Assembly: GCF_036320965.1 (NCBI RefSeq)
Contig: NC_092270.1
Location: 19,469,940 to 19,533,939, forward strand
Source: Panulirus ornatus
Taxonomy: Eukaryota > Arthropoda > Malacostraca > Decapoda > Palinuridae
DNA: 64,000 bases
Direction: 5' to 3'
The notes beneath the pieces were generated by a model, which did no database searches, was not told the origin of the DNA, and worked only from the letters and a program-made list of their open reading frames with translations. This document shows positions 21,415-35,344 of this stretch, piece by piece; the stretch's first letter is position 1, and the number at the start of each line of letters is the position of its first letter. A program made the position numbers and the translations under genes.

Positions 21415-21770
21415 CTCGAATATTCTCCAACAGATCGTAAGAATATTCTCCAACAGATCGTAGAATATTCTCCAACAGATCGTAAGAATATTCTCCAACA
21501 GATCGTAAGAATATTCTCCAACTGATCGTAAGAATATTCTCCAACTGATCGTAAGAATATTCTCCAACAGATCGTAAGAATATTCTCCAACAGATCGTAA
21601 GAATATTCTCCAACAGATCGTAAGAATATTCTCCAACTGATCGTAAGAATATTCTCCAACTGATTGTAAGAATATTCTCCAACTGATCGTAAGAATATTC
21701 TCCAACTGATCGTAAGAATATTCTCCAACTGATCGTAAGAATATTCTCCAACTGATCGTAAGAATACGTT
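21415..21770. repeat. 23-nt array of heat-shock-type sites, 16 copies
   Basis: Unit agaatattctccaacagatc + gta. Each copy contains aGAAtaTTCt, the nGAAnnTTCn pair bound by heat shock factor, and is also a perfect 10-bp palindrome. The 23-nt period places successive sites about two helical turns apart. Confidence 0.93.
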
Positions 21771-22084
21771 CACAACAGCAAAATGAATAACGGAAGAACA
21801 AAAAAATATATATTTGCGAAAATGACATTCACAAACGCGTACCATGTCCTGCTAATATACCAAGAACTTGTCTTCATAACTTAGGCCAAAATAATATAAC
21901 AAACTTTGAACGAGTTTAGCCAAATAACAAACAAACTTCGTTTTCTGTGGAATATTTAATGTAAAAAGAAAATGGATCACGAAATAATGGGGATCTTATA
22001 TGAATATGTACAAGTGTATATATGTATGTCTGTGTGTATATATGTATGTACATGTGTATATGCTGATATGTATATGTACGTGTA
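21771..22084. other. Unique AT-rich stretch with TG/TA runs
   Basis: No gene seen; 22,010-22,080 is a degenerate tatgtatg microsatellite. Confidence 0.5.
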
Positions 22085-23600
22085 TGGGCAGCAGGTTTGG
22101 ATGGTATTGCAGTGGAATTTATTAAAAAAGGGGGTGACTGTATTGTTGACTGGTTGGTAAGGTTATCTAATGTATGTATGACACATGGTGAGGTGCCTGA
22201 GGATTGGCGGAATGCGTGCATAGTGCCATTGTACAAAGGTTAAGGGGATAAGAGTGAGTGCTCAAATTACAGAGGTATAAGTTTGTTGAGTATTCCTGGT
22301 AAATTATATGGGAGGGTATTGATTGAGAGGGTGAAGGCATGTACAGAGCATCAGATTGGGGAAGAGCAGTGTGGTTTCAGAAGTGGTAGAGGATGTGTGG
22401 ATCAGGTGTTTGCTTTGAAGAATGTATGTGAGAAATACTTAGAAAAGCAAATGGATTTGTATGTAGCATTTATGGATCTAGAGAAGACATATGATAGAGT
22501 TGATAGAGATGCTCTGTGGAAGGTATTAAGAATATATGGTGTGGGAGGCAAGTTGTTAGAAGCAGTGAAAAGTTTTTATCGAGGATGTAAGGCATGTGTA
22601 CGTGTAGGAAGAGAGGAAAGTGATTGGTTCTCAGTGAATGTTGCTTTGCGGCAGGGGTGTGTGATGTCTCCAAGGTTGTTTAATATGTATATGGATGGGG
22701 TTGTTAGGGAAGTTAATGCAAAAGTTTTGGAGAGAGGGGCAAGTATGCAGTCTGTTGTGGATGAGAGAGCTTGGGAAGTGAGTCAGTTGTTCGCTGATGA
22801 TACAGCGCTGGTGGCTGATTCATGTGAGAAACTGCAGAAGCTGGTGACTGAGTTTGGTAGTGTGTGAAAGAAGAAAGCCGAAAGTAAATGTCAATAAGAG
22901 CAAGGTTATTATGTACAGTAGGGTTGAGGGACAAGTCAATTGGGAGGTAAGTTTGAATGGAGAAAAACTGGAGGAAGTGAAGTGTTTTAGATATCTGGGA
23001 GTGGATTTGGCAGCGGGTGGAACCATGGAATCGGAAGTGAGTCACAGGGTGGGGGAGATGGCGAAAGTTCTGGGAGCGTTGAAAAATGTATGGAAGGCGA
23101 GAACATTATCTTGGAAAGCAAAAATGGGTATGTTTGAAGGAATAGTGGTTCCAACAATGTTGTATGGTTGCGAGGCGTGAGCTATGGATAGAGTTGTGCG
23201 GAGGAGGGTGGATGTGCTGGAAATGAGATGTTTAAGGACAATGTGTGGTGTGAGGTGGTTTGATCGAGTAAGTAATGAAAGGGTAAGAGAGATGTGTGGT
23301 AATAAAAAGAGCGTGGTTGAGAGAGCAGAAGAGGGTGTTCTGAAATGGTTTGGTCACATGGAGAGAATGAGTGGGGAAAGACTGACAAAGAGGATATGTG
23401 TGGAGGGAACGGGGAGAAGTGGGAGACCAAATTGGAGGTGGAAAGATGGAGTGAAAAAGATTTTGAGCGATCGAGGCCTGAACATGCAGGAGGGTGAAAG
23501 GCGTGCAAGGAATTGAGTGAACTGGAACGATGTGTATACCGGGATCGACGTGCTGTCAATGGATTGGACCAGGGCATGTGAAGCGTCTGAAGTAAACCAT
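22085..23600 (+). mobile_element. RTE-like LINE copy A, reverse transcriptase, broken
   Basis: Reverse-transcriptase domain of a non-LTR retrotransposon, 5'-truncated. Reads GLDGI...NYRGISLLSI, QCGFRSGRGC, AFMDLEKTYDRVDR, LRQGCVMSPRLFN, LFADDTALVADSC, FRYLGVDLA, MLYGCEA and RVSNERVREMCG in order. Broken by a stop after LYKG (22,242), a frameshift near 22,861, and a TGG-to-TGA stop at 23,178; the palm motif has also lost one Leu (SQLFADD against SQLLFADD in copies B and C). The clade is inferred from the MLYGCEAW...RVSN C-terminal block; RTE is my best guess. Confidence 0.85.
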
Positions 23601-23609
23601 CGAGTTTTG

Positions 23610-23968
23610 TGGGGCCTTTTATCTTTCCCTCTTCATATAAGTCTCTTCTTCCTTCCTATTATCTTTCCCTCTTCATATAAGTCTCTTCTTCCTTCCTATT
23701 ATCTTTCCCTCTTCATATAAGTCTCTTCTTCCTTCCTTCCTTATGTGTTTCCCTCTTCATATAAGTCTCTTCTTCCTTCCTTTTATCTTCCCCTCTTCAT
23801 ATAAGTCTCTTCTTCCTTCCTTTTGTCTTCCCCTCTTCATATAAGTCTCTCCTTCCTTCCTTATGTGTTTCCCTCTTCATATAAGTCTCTTCTTCCTTCC
23901 TTTTGTCTTTCCCTCTTCATGTAAGTTTCTTCTTCCTTCCTTTTGTCTTTCCCTCTTCATATAAGTTT
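23610..23968. repeat. ~38-nt pyrimidine-rich repeat
   Basis: Nine copies around tctttccctcttcatataag and tctcttcttccttcct, directly after LINE copy A. Confidence 0.93.
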
Positions 23969-25384
23969 TCTTCAAATCAGGTCTACACACACCTACAAAG
24001 CCCTAATCAACCTCTTAATCACTTTTTTCCTCCATCCATGATGACCTGACCTGGGGTCATGTTTGGCCCGCGCTATGTCGGTCACTAGATAAACGAAAAT
24101 TTGACCAACGTCCTTCAAGTAAGGAGTGAACAGACCCATATAAATAGAGTACTGTATCCTTGGTGTTTAACACTCTACATTTCCAGTTATGACACGACGC
24201 ATGCTCATGTCTCCATTGGATCACCAAGATTTGATCTTTTACGTCTAATGACTTGATGAATGTTTAATGACTTCGTGGCTCGATATGACCTGCTCTTCAC
24301 CAAACACCTTCTTAATTCGTTTATCTGAAGTCCTGATCAGCTGACCATTAACAACTCCGTGTATATGACGGTCATTTTTCAGTAATAAACAAGAAGTTAT
24401 CTTGTCTCAAACTAACCCACAGGTTTATGTAACTAGTCCTCTCTGGTCACACATACAAGCGTTCTGTAATCTACTAAAAATCCTAAGGAATCTACTGTAA
24501 GATACAGCTCCTTCCAACATCGTACACAGGAAAAGGTTCCAATACCAATCATTTCCTTCGAACGCGTTGTTTTTCTCCTTGTGAGACATCTATATTTCCC
24601 ATGCATCACCTCTGATCTAACCTGAAAACACACGGGGGTCTGACCCCACCTCAATAACAACTTCACATTCTTCATCAGTTTCCCTAAGGTCAGTGTGGCA
24701 CCTTTGGATTGAGTGCGACAGTCTTGCAGCGCCGTGGGAAGAGCTCCCTCCTTCCCTCCCTCACTCCCTCACCCTCGTCTCGTTCCTGGCCACAAAGCTT
24801 GTTCTCCAACCGTCTACAGACGTGATCCGCGACTGGCTTGTGGCTGGGTTCTTCCGGCATTTGGTTCGTCCAGTACTCTACCCTAAAACTCATTGTTTAC
24901 GTTTATGTTTCTCCCTTTTTTTATGCCGCTCGACTCGGGGCTTCGTCCCGCTCCCGACGACATGGAAATTCTAGCTCTTGTCCACTCTCTGATAACCATT
25001 ATAAATTACTTGTTTCTTCGGTAACGTAACTCACTCCCCAACAAACTGTAACTCTCTGGCTATAACTTGGCCAGGTGGCGTCACTCACTCACTCGCACTG
25101 GCGCGTACACACACGCGCTAGCCACGGATCCCCTTTTGATAACTTTCAATACAGATCACAGAAAGAGCAAAGGACGCATTTACCTTCGTCCCAGTGGCTT
25201 GAGCAGACGCGCCCTCCTTCACCGAGGGTCAAGTGAGAAGTGGAGGTCATGTGGGAGGTGGAGGGAGCGGAGGGCACGTGGGAGGTGGAGGGAGGAGCGG
25301 AGGTGTGGTGTGAGGCAACTCAGGGAGTGGCTATCATATGGATGGGTGCAGTAGTGTGGTATGACTCTGGCATGAAGAAGTGGT
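23969..25384. other. Unique region without a supported gene
   Basis: 1.4 kb of non-repeated sequence. It has a good TATA-like tataaatag at 24,139 but no coding exon I can support near it; open frames are short and show no family motif. 25,240-25,300 is purine-rich (ggaggtggaggga). Confidence 0.5.
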
Positions 25385-26765
25385 GCAACACCAGGCAGGC
25401 CAGCCGTGGTGAGGGCTGGCATGGTGCAACACCAGGCAGGCCAGCAGTAGTGAGGGCTGGCAGCGGTGCAACACCAGGCAGGCCAGCAGTAGTGAGGGCT
25501 GGCATGGTGCAACACCAGGCAGGCCAGCCGTGGTGAGGGCTGGCATGGTGCAACACCAGTCAGGCCAGCCAGCAGTAGTGAGGGCTGGCATGGTGCAACA
25601 CCAGGCACGCCAGCAGTAGTGAGGGCTGGCATGGGGCAACACCAGGCAGGCCAGCCAGCAGTAGTGAGGGCTGGCATGGTACAACACCAGTCAGGCCAGC
25701 CAGCAGTAGTGAGGGCTGGCATGGTGCAACACCAGGCACGCCAGCAGTAGTGAGGGCTGGCATGGTGCAACACCAGTCAGGCCAGCCAGCAGTAGTGAGG
25801 GCTGGTATGGTGCAACACCAGGCAGGCCAGCCAGCAGTAGTGAGGGCTGACATGGTGCAACACCAGGCAGGCCAGCCAGCAGTAGTGAGGGCTGACATGG
25901 TGCAACACCAGTCAGGCCAGCCAGCAGTAGTGAGGGCTGACATGGTGCAACACCAGGCAGGCCAACCGTGGTGAGGGCTGGCATGGTGCAACACCAGGCA
26001 GGCCAGCAGTAGTGAGGGCTGGTATAGTACAACACCAGGCAGGCCAGCAGTAGTGAGAGCTGGCATGGTGCAACACCAGGCAGGCCAGCAGTAGTGAGGG
26101 CTGGTATAGTACAACACCAGGCAGGCCAGCAGTAGTGAGGGCTGACATGGTGCAACACCAGGCAGGCCAGCCGTGGTGAGGGCTGGCATGGTGCAACACC
26201 ATGGAAGGCCAGCAGTAGTGAGGGCTGGCATGGACAACACCAGGCAGGCCAGCAGTAGTGAGGGCTGGTATGGTGCAACACCAGGCAGGCCAGCCGTAGT
26301 GAGGGCTGGCATGGGGCAACACCAGGCAGGCCAGCCGTAGTGAGGGCTGGTATAGTACAACACCAGGCAGGCCCAGCAGTAGTGAGGGCTGGCATGGTGC
26401 AACACCAGGCAGGCCAGCCGTAGTGAGGGCTGGTATAGTACAACACCAGGCAGGCCCAGCAGTAGTGAGGGCTGGCATGGTGCAACACCAGGCAGGCCAG
26501 CCGTAGTGAGGGCTGGTATAGTACAACACTAGGCAGGCCCAGCAGTAGTGAGGGCTGGCATGGTGCAACACCAGGCAGGCCAGCAGTAGTGAGGGCTGGT
26601 ATAGTAAAACACCAGGCAGGCCAGCAGTAGTGAGGGCTGGCATGGTGCAACACCAGGCAGGCCAGCAGTAGTGAGGGCTGGCATGGGGCAACACCAGGCA
26701 GGCCAGCAGTAGTGAGGGCTGGCATGGTGCAACACCAGGCAGGCCAGCAGTAGTGAGGGCTGGGG
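25385..26765. repeat. 41/45-nt minisatellite
   Basis: About 33 units with core gtgcaacaccaggcaggcca and gcagtagtgagggctggcat; longer forms repeat ccag. Open in all minus frames through lack of stops, so not coding. Confidence 0.95.
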
Positions 26766-26912
26766 TAGAGAGAGAGCGAGTGAGTGAGTGAGTGAGCCAG
26801 TTCTGTGTTGGTCTCCGTCACTATTATGTTGGTGGATGACGTCAGGTCCGGGCGGGTGGGAACAAGTTGCCACAAGCACTGGGAGCGGCCTTCACCCTCC
26901 CTCCGTGCTACA
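26766..26912 (+). promoter_or_regulatory. Candidate 5' exon or promoter with CRE
   Basis: Unique sequence with CRE tgacgtca at 26837-26844, a GC-rich stretch and a good donor gctacag|gtaaga at 26912/26913. It could be a non-coding first exon, but no partner exon can be assigned. Confidence 0.3.
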
Positions 26913-27620
<708 letters not shown>

Positions 27621-27623
<3 letters not shown>

Positions 27624-27929
27624 CTAAGAGTCCACGGGGAAAATGAGACACGATAAGTTCCCAAGTGCACTTTCGTGTAATAATCACATCATCAGGGGAG
27701 ACACAAGAGAGAAATATAACAGTCAGTTGATATACATCGAAGAGACGTAGCTAGGACGCCATTGGGTAAACATGCGATTGTCCAAAACATACAACGAGCG
27801 TTCATAAACTTATCATTTTACAAATTTTATCATCAGTAAAGTTATCTAATTTGTATAGACCATCATTAATATTAAGATTATAATTCTTTGCGTATTTAAT
27901 GATTGAAGAGTCATTGATATTTCTCGTGG

Positions 27930-27930
<1 letters not shown>
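27621..27930. mobile_element. Unrecognised dispersed repeat, longest copy
   Basis: Contains gataagttcccaagtgcact and cgtgtaataatcacatcatc, which recur inverted at 29,925-30,015 and 44,193-44,280. On the minus strand 27,800-27,930 reads coding-like text (IIKYAKNYNLNINDG), so it may be the tail of a retroelement. I cannot name the family. Confidence 0.6.
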
Positions 27931-28395
<465 letters not shown>

Positions 28396-28398
<3 letters not shown>

Positions 28399-28617
28399 TG
28401 AGTACTACGGTCGTGATGACCAGCCTGGTAAACTGTCCACACCACAAGGCAGGACTCGTGTAAACTGTCCACACCACAAGGCAGGTCTCGTGTAAACCGT
28501 TGTAAACAACACTGTCCCTCATGCACGGCTCTGTTCACTGCTCCCGCCCGCCCGCCAGCCACCTGGGCCCATCATTGCTGACTCCGTGTTAACGCCCACA
28601 CTCATACCCTCCTGATA

Positions 28618-28620
<3 letters not shown>
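28396..28620. other. Unique sequence with a two-copy 35-nt repeat
   Basis: gtaaactgtccacaccacaa recurs at 28,429 and 28,461. No gene seen. Confidence 0.5.
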
Positions 28621-28692
<72 letters not shown>

Positions 28693-28705
28693 TTTTTTTG
28701 CTTTG

Positions 28706-29800
28706 TCGCTGTCTCCCGCGTTTGCGAGGTAGCGCAAGGAAACAGACGAAAGAAATGGCCCAACCCACCCCCATACACATGCCTTGATTCAATCCACTGA
28801 CAGCACGTCAACCCCGGTATACCACATCGCTCCAATTCACTCTATTCTTTGCCCTCCTTTCACCCTCCTGCATGTTCAGGCCCCGATCACACAAAATCTT
28901 TTTCACTCCATCTTTCCACCTCCAATTTGGTCACCCTCTTTTCCTCGTTCCCTCCACCTCCGACACATATATCCTCTTGGTCAATCTTTCCTCTCTCATT
29001 CTCTCCATGTGACCAAACCATTTCAAAACACCCTCTTCTGCTCTCTCAACCACGCTCTTTTTATTTCCACACATCTCTCTTACCCTTACGTTACTTACTC
29101 GATCAAACCACCTCACACCACACATTGTCCTCAAACATCTCATTTCCAGCACATCCATCCTCCTGCGCACAACTCTATCCATAGTCCACGCCTCGCAACC
29201 ATACAACATTGTTGGAACCACTATTCCTTCAAACATACCCATTTTTGCTTTCCGAGATAATGTTCTCGACTTCCACACATTCTTCAAGGCTCCCAGAAAT
29301 TTCGCCCCCTCCCCCACCCTATGATCCACTTCCGCTTCCATGGTTCCATCCGCTGCCAGATCCACTCCCAGATATCTAAAACACTTCACTTCCTCCAGTT
29401 TTTCTCCATTCAAACTCACCTCCCAATTGAATTGACCCTCAACCCTACTGTACCTAATAACCTTGCTCTTATTCACATTTACTCTTAGCTTTCTTCTTTC
29501 ACACACTTTACCAAACTCAGTCACCAGCTTCTGCAGTTTCTCACATGAATCAGCCACCAGCGCTGTATCATCAGCGAACAACAACTGACTCACTTCCCAA
29601 GCTCTCTCATCCCCAACAGACTTCATACTTGCCCCTCTTTCCAACACTCTTGCATTCACCTCCCTAACAACCCCATCCATAAACAAATTAAACAACCATG
29701 GAGACATCACACACCCCTGCCGCAAACCTACATTCACTGAGAACCAATCACTTTCCTCTCTTCCTACACGTACACATGCCTTACATCCTCGATAAAAACT
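28706..29800 (-). mobile_element. RTE-like LINE copy B, 3' part
   Basis: Minus-strand reverse transcriptase from LRQGCVMSPWLFN through SQLLFADDTALVADSC, FRYLGVDLAADG, MLYGCEAW and RVSNVRVREMCG to GHMERM. The 268-residue stretch from 29,737 to about 28,934 is open. The 3' tail reads (minus strand) gcgctacctcgcaaacgcgg, gagacagcgacaaagc, then poly(A) and (TA)n. 5'-truncated at an AT microsatellite at 29,801. Confidence 0.88.
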
Positions 29801-29801
29801 T

Positions 29802-29890
<89 letters not shown>

Positions 29891-29910
29891 TTATTTTTTT
29901 TTTTATTTAT
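29801..29910. repeat. (AT)n microsatellite
   Basis: AT and TTTA repeats at the 5' truncation point of LINE copy B. Confidence 0.96.
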
Positions 29911-29924
29911 TTATATAGTTATAT

Positions 29925-30290
<366 letters not shown>

Positions 30291-30509
30291 GGTGTACACT
30301 GGCCTACGTGTACTGTAACAGAGAGGGAGTTGTACACACGAGGGGCACCATAACCCGATCCATCTCCACCATCATACAACACTACAAACATTTGTCTTAT
30401 ATACGTGTTGTTAACCACAGTCTTCCACTTAAGCCCAGTCATCCACCACATTTATCATAAAGGGATTAATTCACGTCTCTGTAAACAATATTCTTTCTTA
30501 ATGTCATGT
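30291..30509. other. Unique sequence
   Basis: No gene or motif recognised. Confidence 0.5.
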
Positions 30510-32095
30510 TATATCCAGTGGTTGTTCTGGCCCAACATGTTATATCCAGTGGTTGTTCTGGTCCCAATATGTTATATCCAGTGGTTGTTCTGGCCCAATA
30601 TGTTATATCCAGTGGTTGTTCTGGTCCAACATGTTATATCCAGTGGTTGTTCTGGTCCAATATGTTATATCCAGTGGTTGTTCTGGTCCAACATGTTATA
30701 TCCAGTGGTTGTTCTGGCCCAATATGTTATATCCACTGGTTGTTCTGGTCCAATATGTTATATCCAGTGGTTGTTCTGGCCCAATATGTTATATCCACTG
30801 GTTGTTCTGGTCCAATATGTTATATCCAGTGGTTGTTCTGGTCCAATATGTTATATCCAGTGGTTGTTCTGGTCCAATATGTTATATCCAGTGGTTGTTC
30901 TGGTCCAACATGTTATATCCAGTGGTTGTTCTGGCCCAATATGTTATATCCAGTGGTTGTTCTGGCCCAATATGTTATATCCAGTGGTTGTTCTGGTCAA
31001 TATGTTATATCCAGTGGTTGTTCTGGCCCAATATGTTATATCCAGTGGTTGTTCTGGCCCAATATGTTATATCCAGTGGTTGTTCTGGTCCAACATGTTA
31101 TATCCAGTGGTTGTTCTGGTCCACATGTTATATCCAGTGGTTGTTCTGGTCCAACATGTTATATCCAGTGGTTGTTCTGGCCCAACATGTTATATCCAGT
31201 GGTTGTTCTGGCCCAACATGTTATATCCAGTAGTTGTTCTGGCCCATGTTATATCCAGTGGTTGTTTTGGCCCAACATGTTATAACCTCTGGTTGTTCTG
31301 GCCCATGTTATATCCAGTGGTTGTTCTGGCCCAACATGTTATATCCAGTGGTTGTTCTGGCCCGTTATATCCAGTGTTGTTCTGGCCCAATACATTATAT
31401 CCAGTGGTTGTTCTGGCCCAATACATTATATCCAGTGGTTGTGATGGCCCAATACATTATATCCAGTGGTTGTGATGGCCCAATACATTATATCCAGTGG
31501 TTGTTCTGGCCCAACATGTTATATCCAGTGGTTGTTTTGGCCCATGTTATATCCAGTGGTTGTTCTGGCCCATGTTATATCCAGTGGTTGTTCTGGCCCA
31601 ACATGTTATATCCAGTGGTTGTTCTGGCCCAACATGTTATATCCAGGGGTTGTTCTGGCCCAACATGTTATATCCAGTGGTTGTTCTGGCCCATGTTATA
31701 TCCAGTGGTTGTTCTGGCCCAACATGTTATATCCATTGGTTGTTCTGGCCCAACATGTTATATCCAGTGGTTGTTCTGGCCCAACATGTTATATCCAGTG
31801 GTTGTTCTGGCCCATGTTATATCCAGTGGTTGTTCTGGCCCAAAATGTTATTTCCAGTGGTTGCTCTGGGCCAATATGTTATATCCAATGGTTGTTCTGG
31901 CCCAACATGTTATATCCAGTGGTTGTTCTGGCCCAACATGTTATATCCAGTGGTTGTTCTGGCCCAACATGTTATATCCAGTGGTTGTTCTGGCCCAACA
32001 TGTTATATCCAGTGGTTGTTCTGGTCCAATATGTTATATCCAGTGGTTGTTCTGGCCCAACATGTTATAGCCTCTGGTTGTTCTGGCCCAACATG
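30510..32095. repeat. 31-nt minisatellite, ~51 copies
   Basis: Core tgttatatccagtggttgtt with ctggcccaaca; variants tctggtccaata, and copies missing caaca (26 nt) cluster after 31,240. Confidence 0.96.
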
Positions 32096-32370
32096 TAAGG
32101 CAGAACAGTTCACTGTTCACCTCATGTATCTGGTTCCGGTCATGTGTAGCGAGAGGAGTGTACCTGGAGCTCCCACAATCTCTCTCCCCGCCACTCATCT
32201 CTCCTCATTCCAGGCCACAGCTCCCTGCCCTCCTCTGTACCTTCTCTATCATCTCCTTTTTGCTCTAGTAACAAGTGTGGTGAACGAACTTGAGAAACTT
32301 ATTCTACCTTTGCCCTTACGTGTGCACAGCTTGCTGAATATTTCCATATCCATGATAAACCATCACCTGT
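32096..32370. other. Unique sequence between arrays
   Basis: Contains the ctctgtaccttctctatcat motif shared with 13,150. No gene recognised. Confidence 0.45.
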
Positions 32371-35035
32371 CCGCACTGGGCAACACCTGTCATCACCAGT
32401 CTCTACTGGGCAACACCTGTCATCACCAGCCTCTACTGGCAACACCTGTCATCACCAGCCTCTACTGGGCAACACCTGCCATCACCAGCCACTACTGGGC
32501 AGCACCTGTCATCACCAGCCTCTACTGGGCAACACCTGTCATCACCAGCTTCTACTGGCAACACCTGTCATCACCAGTCTCTACTGGGCAACACCTGTCA
32601 TCACCAGTCTCTACTGGGCAACACCTGTCATCACCAGTCTCTACTGGGCAACACCTGTCATCACCAGCCTCTACTGGGCAACACCTGCCATCACCAGTCT
32701 CTACTGGGCAACACCTGTCATCACCAGCCTCTACAGGGCAACACCTGTCATCACCAACCTCTACTGGCAACACCTGTCATCACCAGTCTCTACTGGGCAG
32801 CACCTGTCATCACCAGCCTCTACTGGGTAACACCTGTCATCACCAGCCTCTACTGGCAACACCTGTCATCACCAGTCTCTACTGGGCAACACCTGTCATC
32901 ACCAGTCTCTACTGGGCAACACCTGTCATCACCAGCCTCTACTGGCAACACCTGTCATCACCAGTCATTACTGGCAACACCTGCCATCACCAGCCTCTAC
33001 TGGGCAACACCTGTCATCACCAGTCTCTACTGGGCAACACCTGTCATCACCAGCCTCTACTGGGCAACACCTGTCATCACCAGTCTCTACTGGCAACACC
33101 TGTCATCACCAGCCTCTACTGGGCAACACCTGCCATCACCAGCCACTACTGGGCAACACCTGCCATCACCAGCCTCTACTGGCAACACCTGTCATCACCA
33201 GCCTCTACTGGCAACACCTGTCATCACCAGCCTCTACTGGGCAACACCTGTCATCACCAGCCTCTACTGGGCAACACCTGTCATCACCAGTCTCTACTGG
33301 GCAACACCTGCCATCACCAGTCATTACTGGCAACACCTGTCATCACCAGTCTCTACTGGGCAACACCTGTCATCACCAGCCTCTACTGGGCAACACCTGT
33401 CATCACCAGCCTCTACTGGGCAACACCTGTCATCACCAGCCTCTACTGGGCAACACCTGTCATCACCAGCCTCTACTGGCAACACCTGTCATCACCAGTC
33501 TCTACTGGGCAACACCTGTCATCACCAGCCTCTACTGGGCAACACCTGTCATCACCAGCCTCTACTGGGCAACACCTGTCATCACCAGTCTCTACTGGGC
33601 AACACCTGTCATCACCAGTCTCTACTGGGCAACACCTGTCATCACCAGCCTCTACTGGCAACACCTGTCATCACCAGTCATTACTGGCAACACCTGCCAT
33701 CACCAGCCTCTACTGGGCAACACCTGTCATCACCAGCCTCTACTGGGCAACACCTGTCATCACCAGTCTCTACTGGGCAACACCTGTCATCACCAGCCTC
33801 TACTGGGCAACACCTGTCATCACCAGCCTCTACTGGCAACACCTGTCATCACCAGCCTCTACTGGGCAACACCTGTCATCACCAGCCTCTACTGGCAACA
33901 CCTGTCATCACCAGCCTCTACTGGGCAACACCTGTCATCACCAGCCTCTACTGGGCAACACCTGTCATCACCAGCCTCTACTGGGCAACACCTGTCATCA
34001 CCAGCCTCTACTGGGCAACACCTGTCATCACCAGTCCTCTACTGGGCAACACCTGTCATCACCAGTCTCTACTGGGCAACACCTGTCATCACCAGTCTCT
34101 ACTGGGCAACACCTGTCATCACCAGCCTCTACTGGGCAACACCTGTCATCACCAGCCTCTACTGGGCAACACCTGTCATCACCAGCCTCTACTGGGCAAC
34201 ACCTGTCATCACCAGTCTCTACTGGGCAACACCTGTCATCACCAGTCCTCTACTGGCAACACCTGTCATCACCAGTCTCTACTGGGCAACACCTGTCATC
34301 ACCAGCTCTACTGGGCAACATGTCATCACCAGTCTCTACTGGGCAACACCTGTCATCACCAGTCTCTACTGGGCAACACCTGTCATCACCAGTCTCTACT
34401 GGGCAACACCTGTCATCACCAGTCTCTACTGGGCAACACCTGTCATCACCAGTCTCTACTGGGCAACACCTGTCATCACCAGTCTCTACTGGGCAACACC
34501 TGTCATCACCAGTCTCTACTGGGCAACACCTGTCATCACCAGTCTCTACTGGGCAACATCTGTCATCACCAGCCTCTACTGGGCAACACCTGTCATCACC
34601 AGCCTCTACTGGGCAACACCTGTCATCACCAGCCACTACTGGGCAACACCTGTCATCACCAGCCTCTACTGGGCAACATCTGTCATCACCAGCCTCTACT
34701 GGGCAACACCTGTCATCACCAGTCTCTACTGGGCAACACCTGTCATCACCAGCCTCTACTGGGCAACACCTGCCATCACCAGTCTCTACTGGGCAACACC
34801 TGTCATCACCAGTCTCTACTGGGCAACACCTGTCATCACCAGCCTCTACTGGGCAACACCTGCCATCACCAGTCTCTACTGGGCAACACCTGTCATCACC
34901 AGCCACTACTGGGCAACACCTGTCATCACCAGTCATTACTGGCAACACCTGTCATCACCAGCCTCTACTGGGCAACACCTGTCATCACCAGTCATTACTG
35001 GCAACACCTGCCATCACCAGTTCCAACTGGTAATA
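32371..35035. repeat. 30-nt minisatellite, ~88 copies
   Basis: Core ggcaacacctgtcatcacca plus gtctctactg. 29-nt forms lack one g and 31-nt forms add a c. A >1100-residue open frame across it is a product of stop-poor units and not a gene. Confidence 0.96.
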
Positions 35036-35089
35036 ACTGCAATTTTTATTCCCTGCTGGCAACTCTGGTGTTTACATGTCTATTTATAA

Positions 35090-35091
<2 letters not shown>

Positions 35092-35162
<71 letters not shown>
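35092..35162. repeat. (GT)n microsatellite
   Basis: About 70 nt of GT. Confidence 0.98.
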
Positions 35163-35163
<1 letters not shown>

Positions 35164-35344
35164 AATACTGTAAGGTTGTGCAACACATGTGGGACTGCCT
35201 CTATTTTTTCCCTGTCATTCAGTCTCTTGATCGTGTGTACACCAAGGTGTCTTCCCTCACTTTACAGTTCCCAGTCTTACCTTCTTCCATGTACCCACAC
35301 TTGTACATGGCCGGGGGTTAGCTGTGCTCTCATCTCAACAACAG
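35163..35344. other. Unique sequence
   Basis: No feature recognised. Confidence 0.5.

Noticed and set aside
24131..24250. Promoter at tataaatag (24,139) with a 19-codon open frame
   Set aside because: A TATA-like word alone in AT-rich sequence; no exon, donor or family support downstream.
25219..26879. Cys/Trp-rich minus-strand open frames resembling small secreted peptides
   Set aside because: They come from the 41/45-nt minisatellite, are open in all three frames and have no signal peptide.
31497..35033. Open frame of over 1100 codons
   Set aside because: It lies on 31- and 30-nt arrays whose units lack stops in this frame; it has no domain and no non-repeat coding text.
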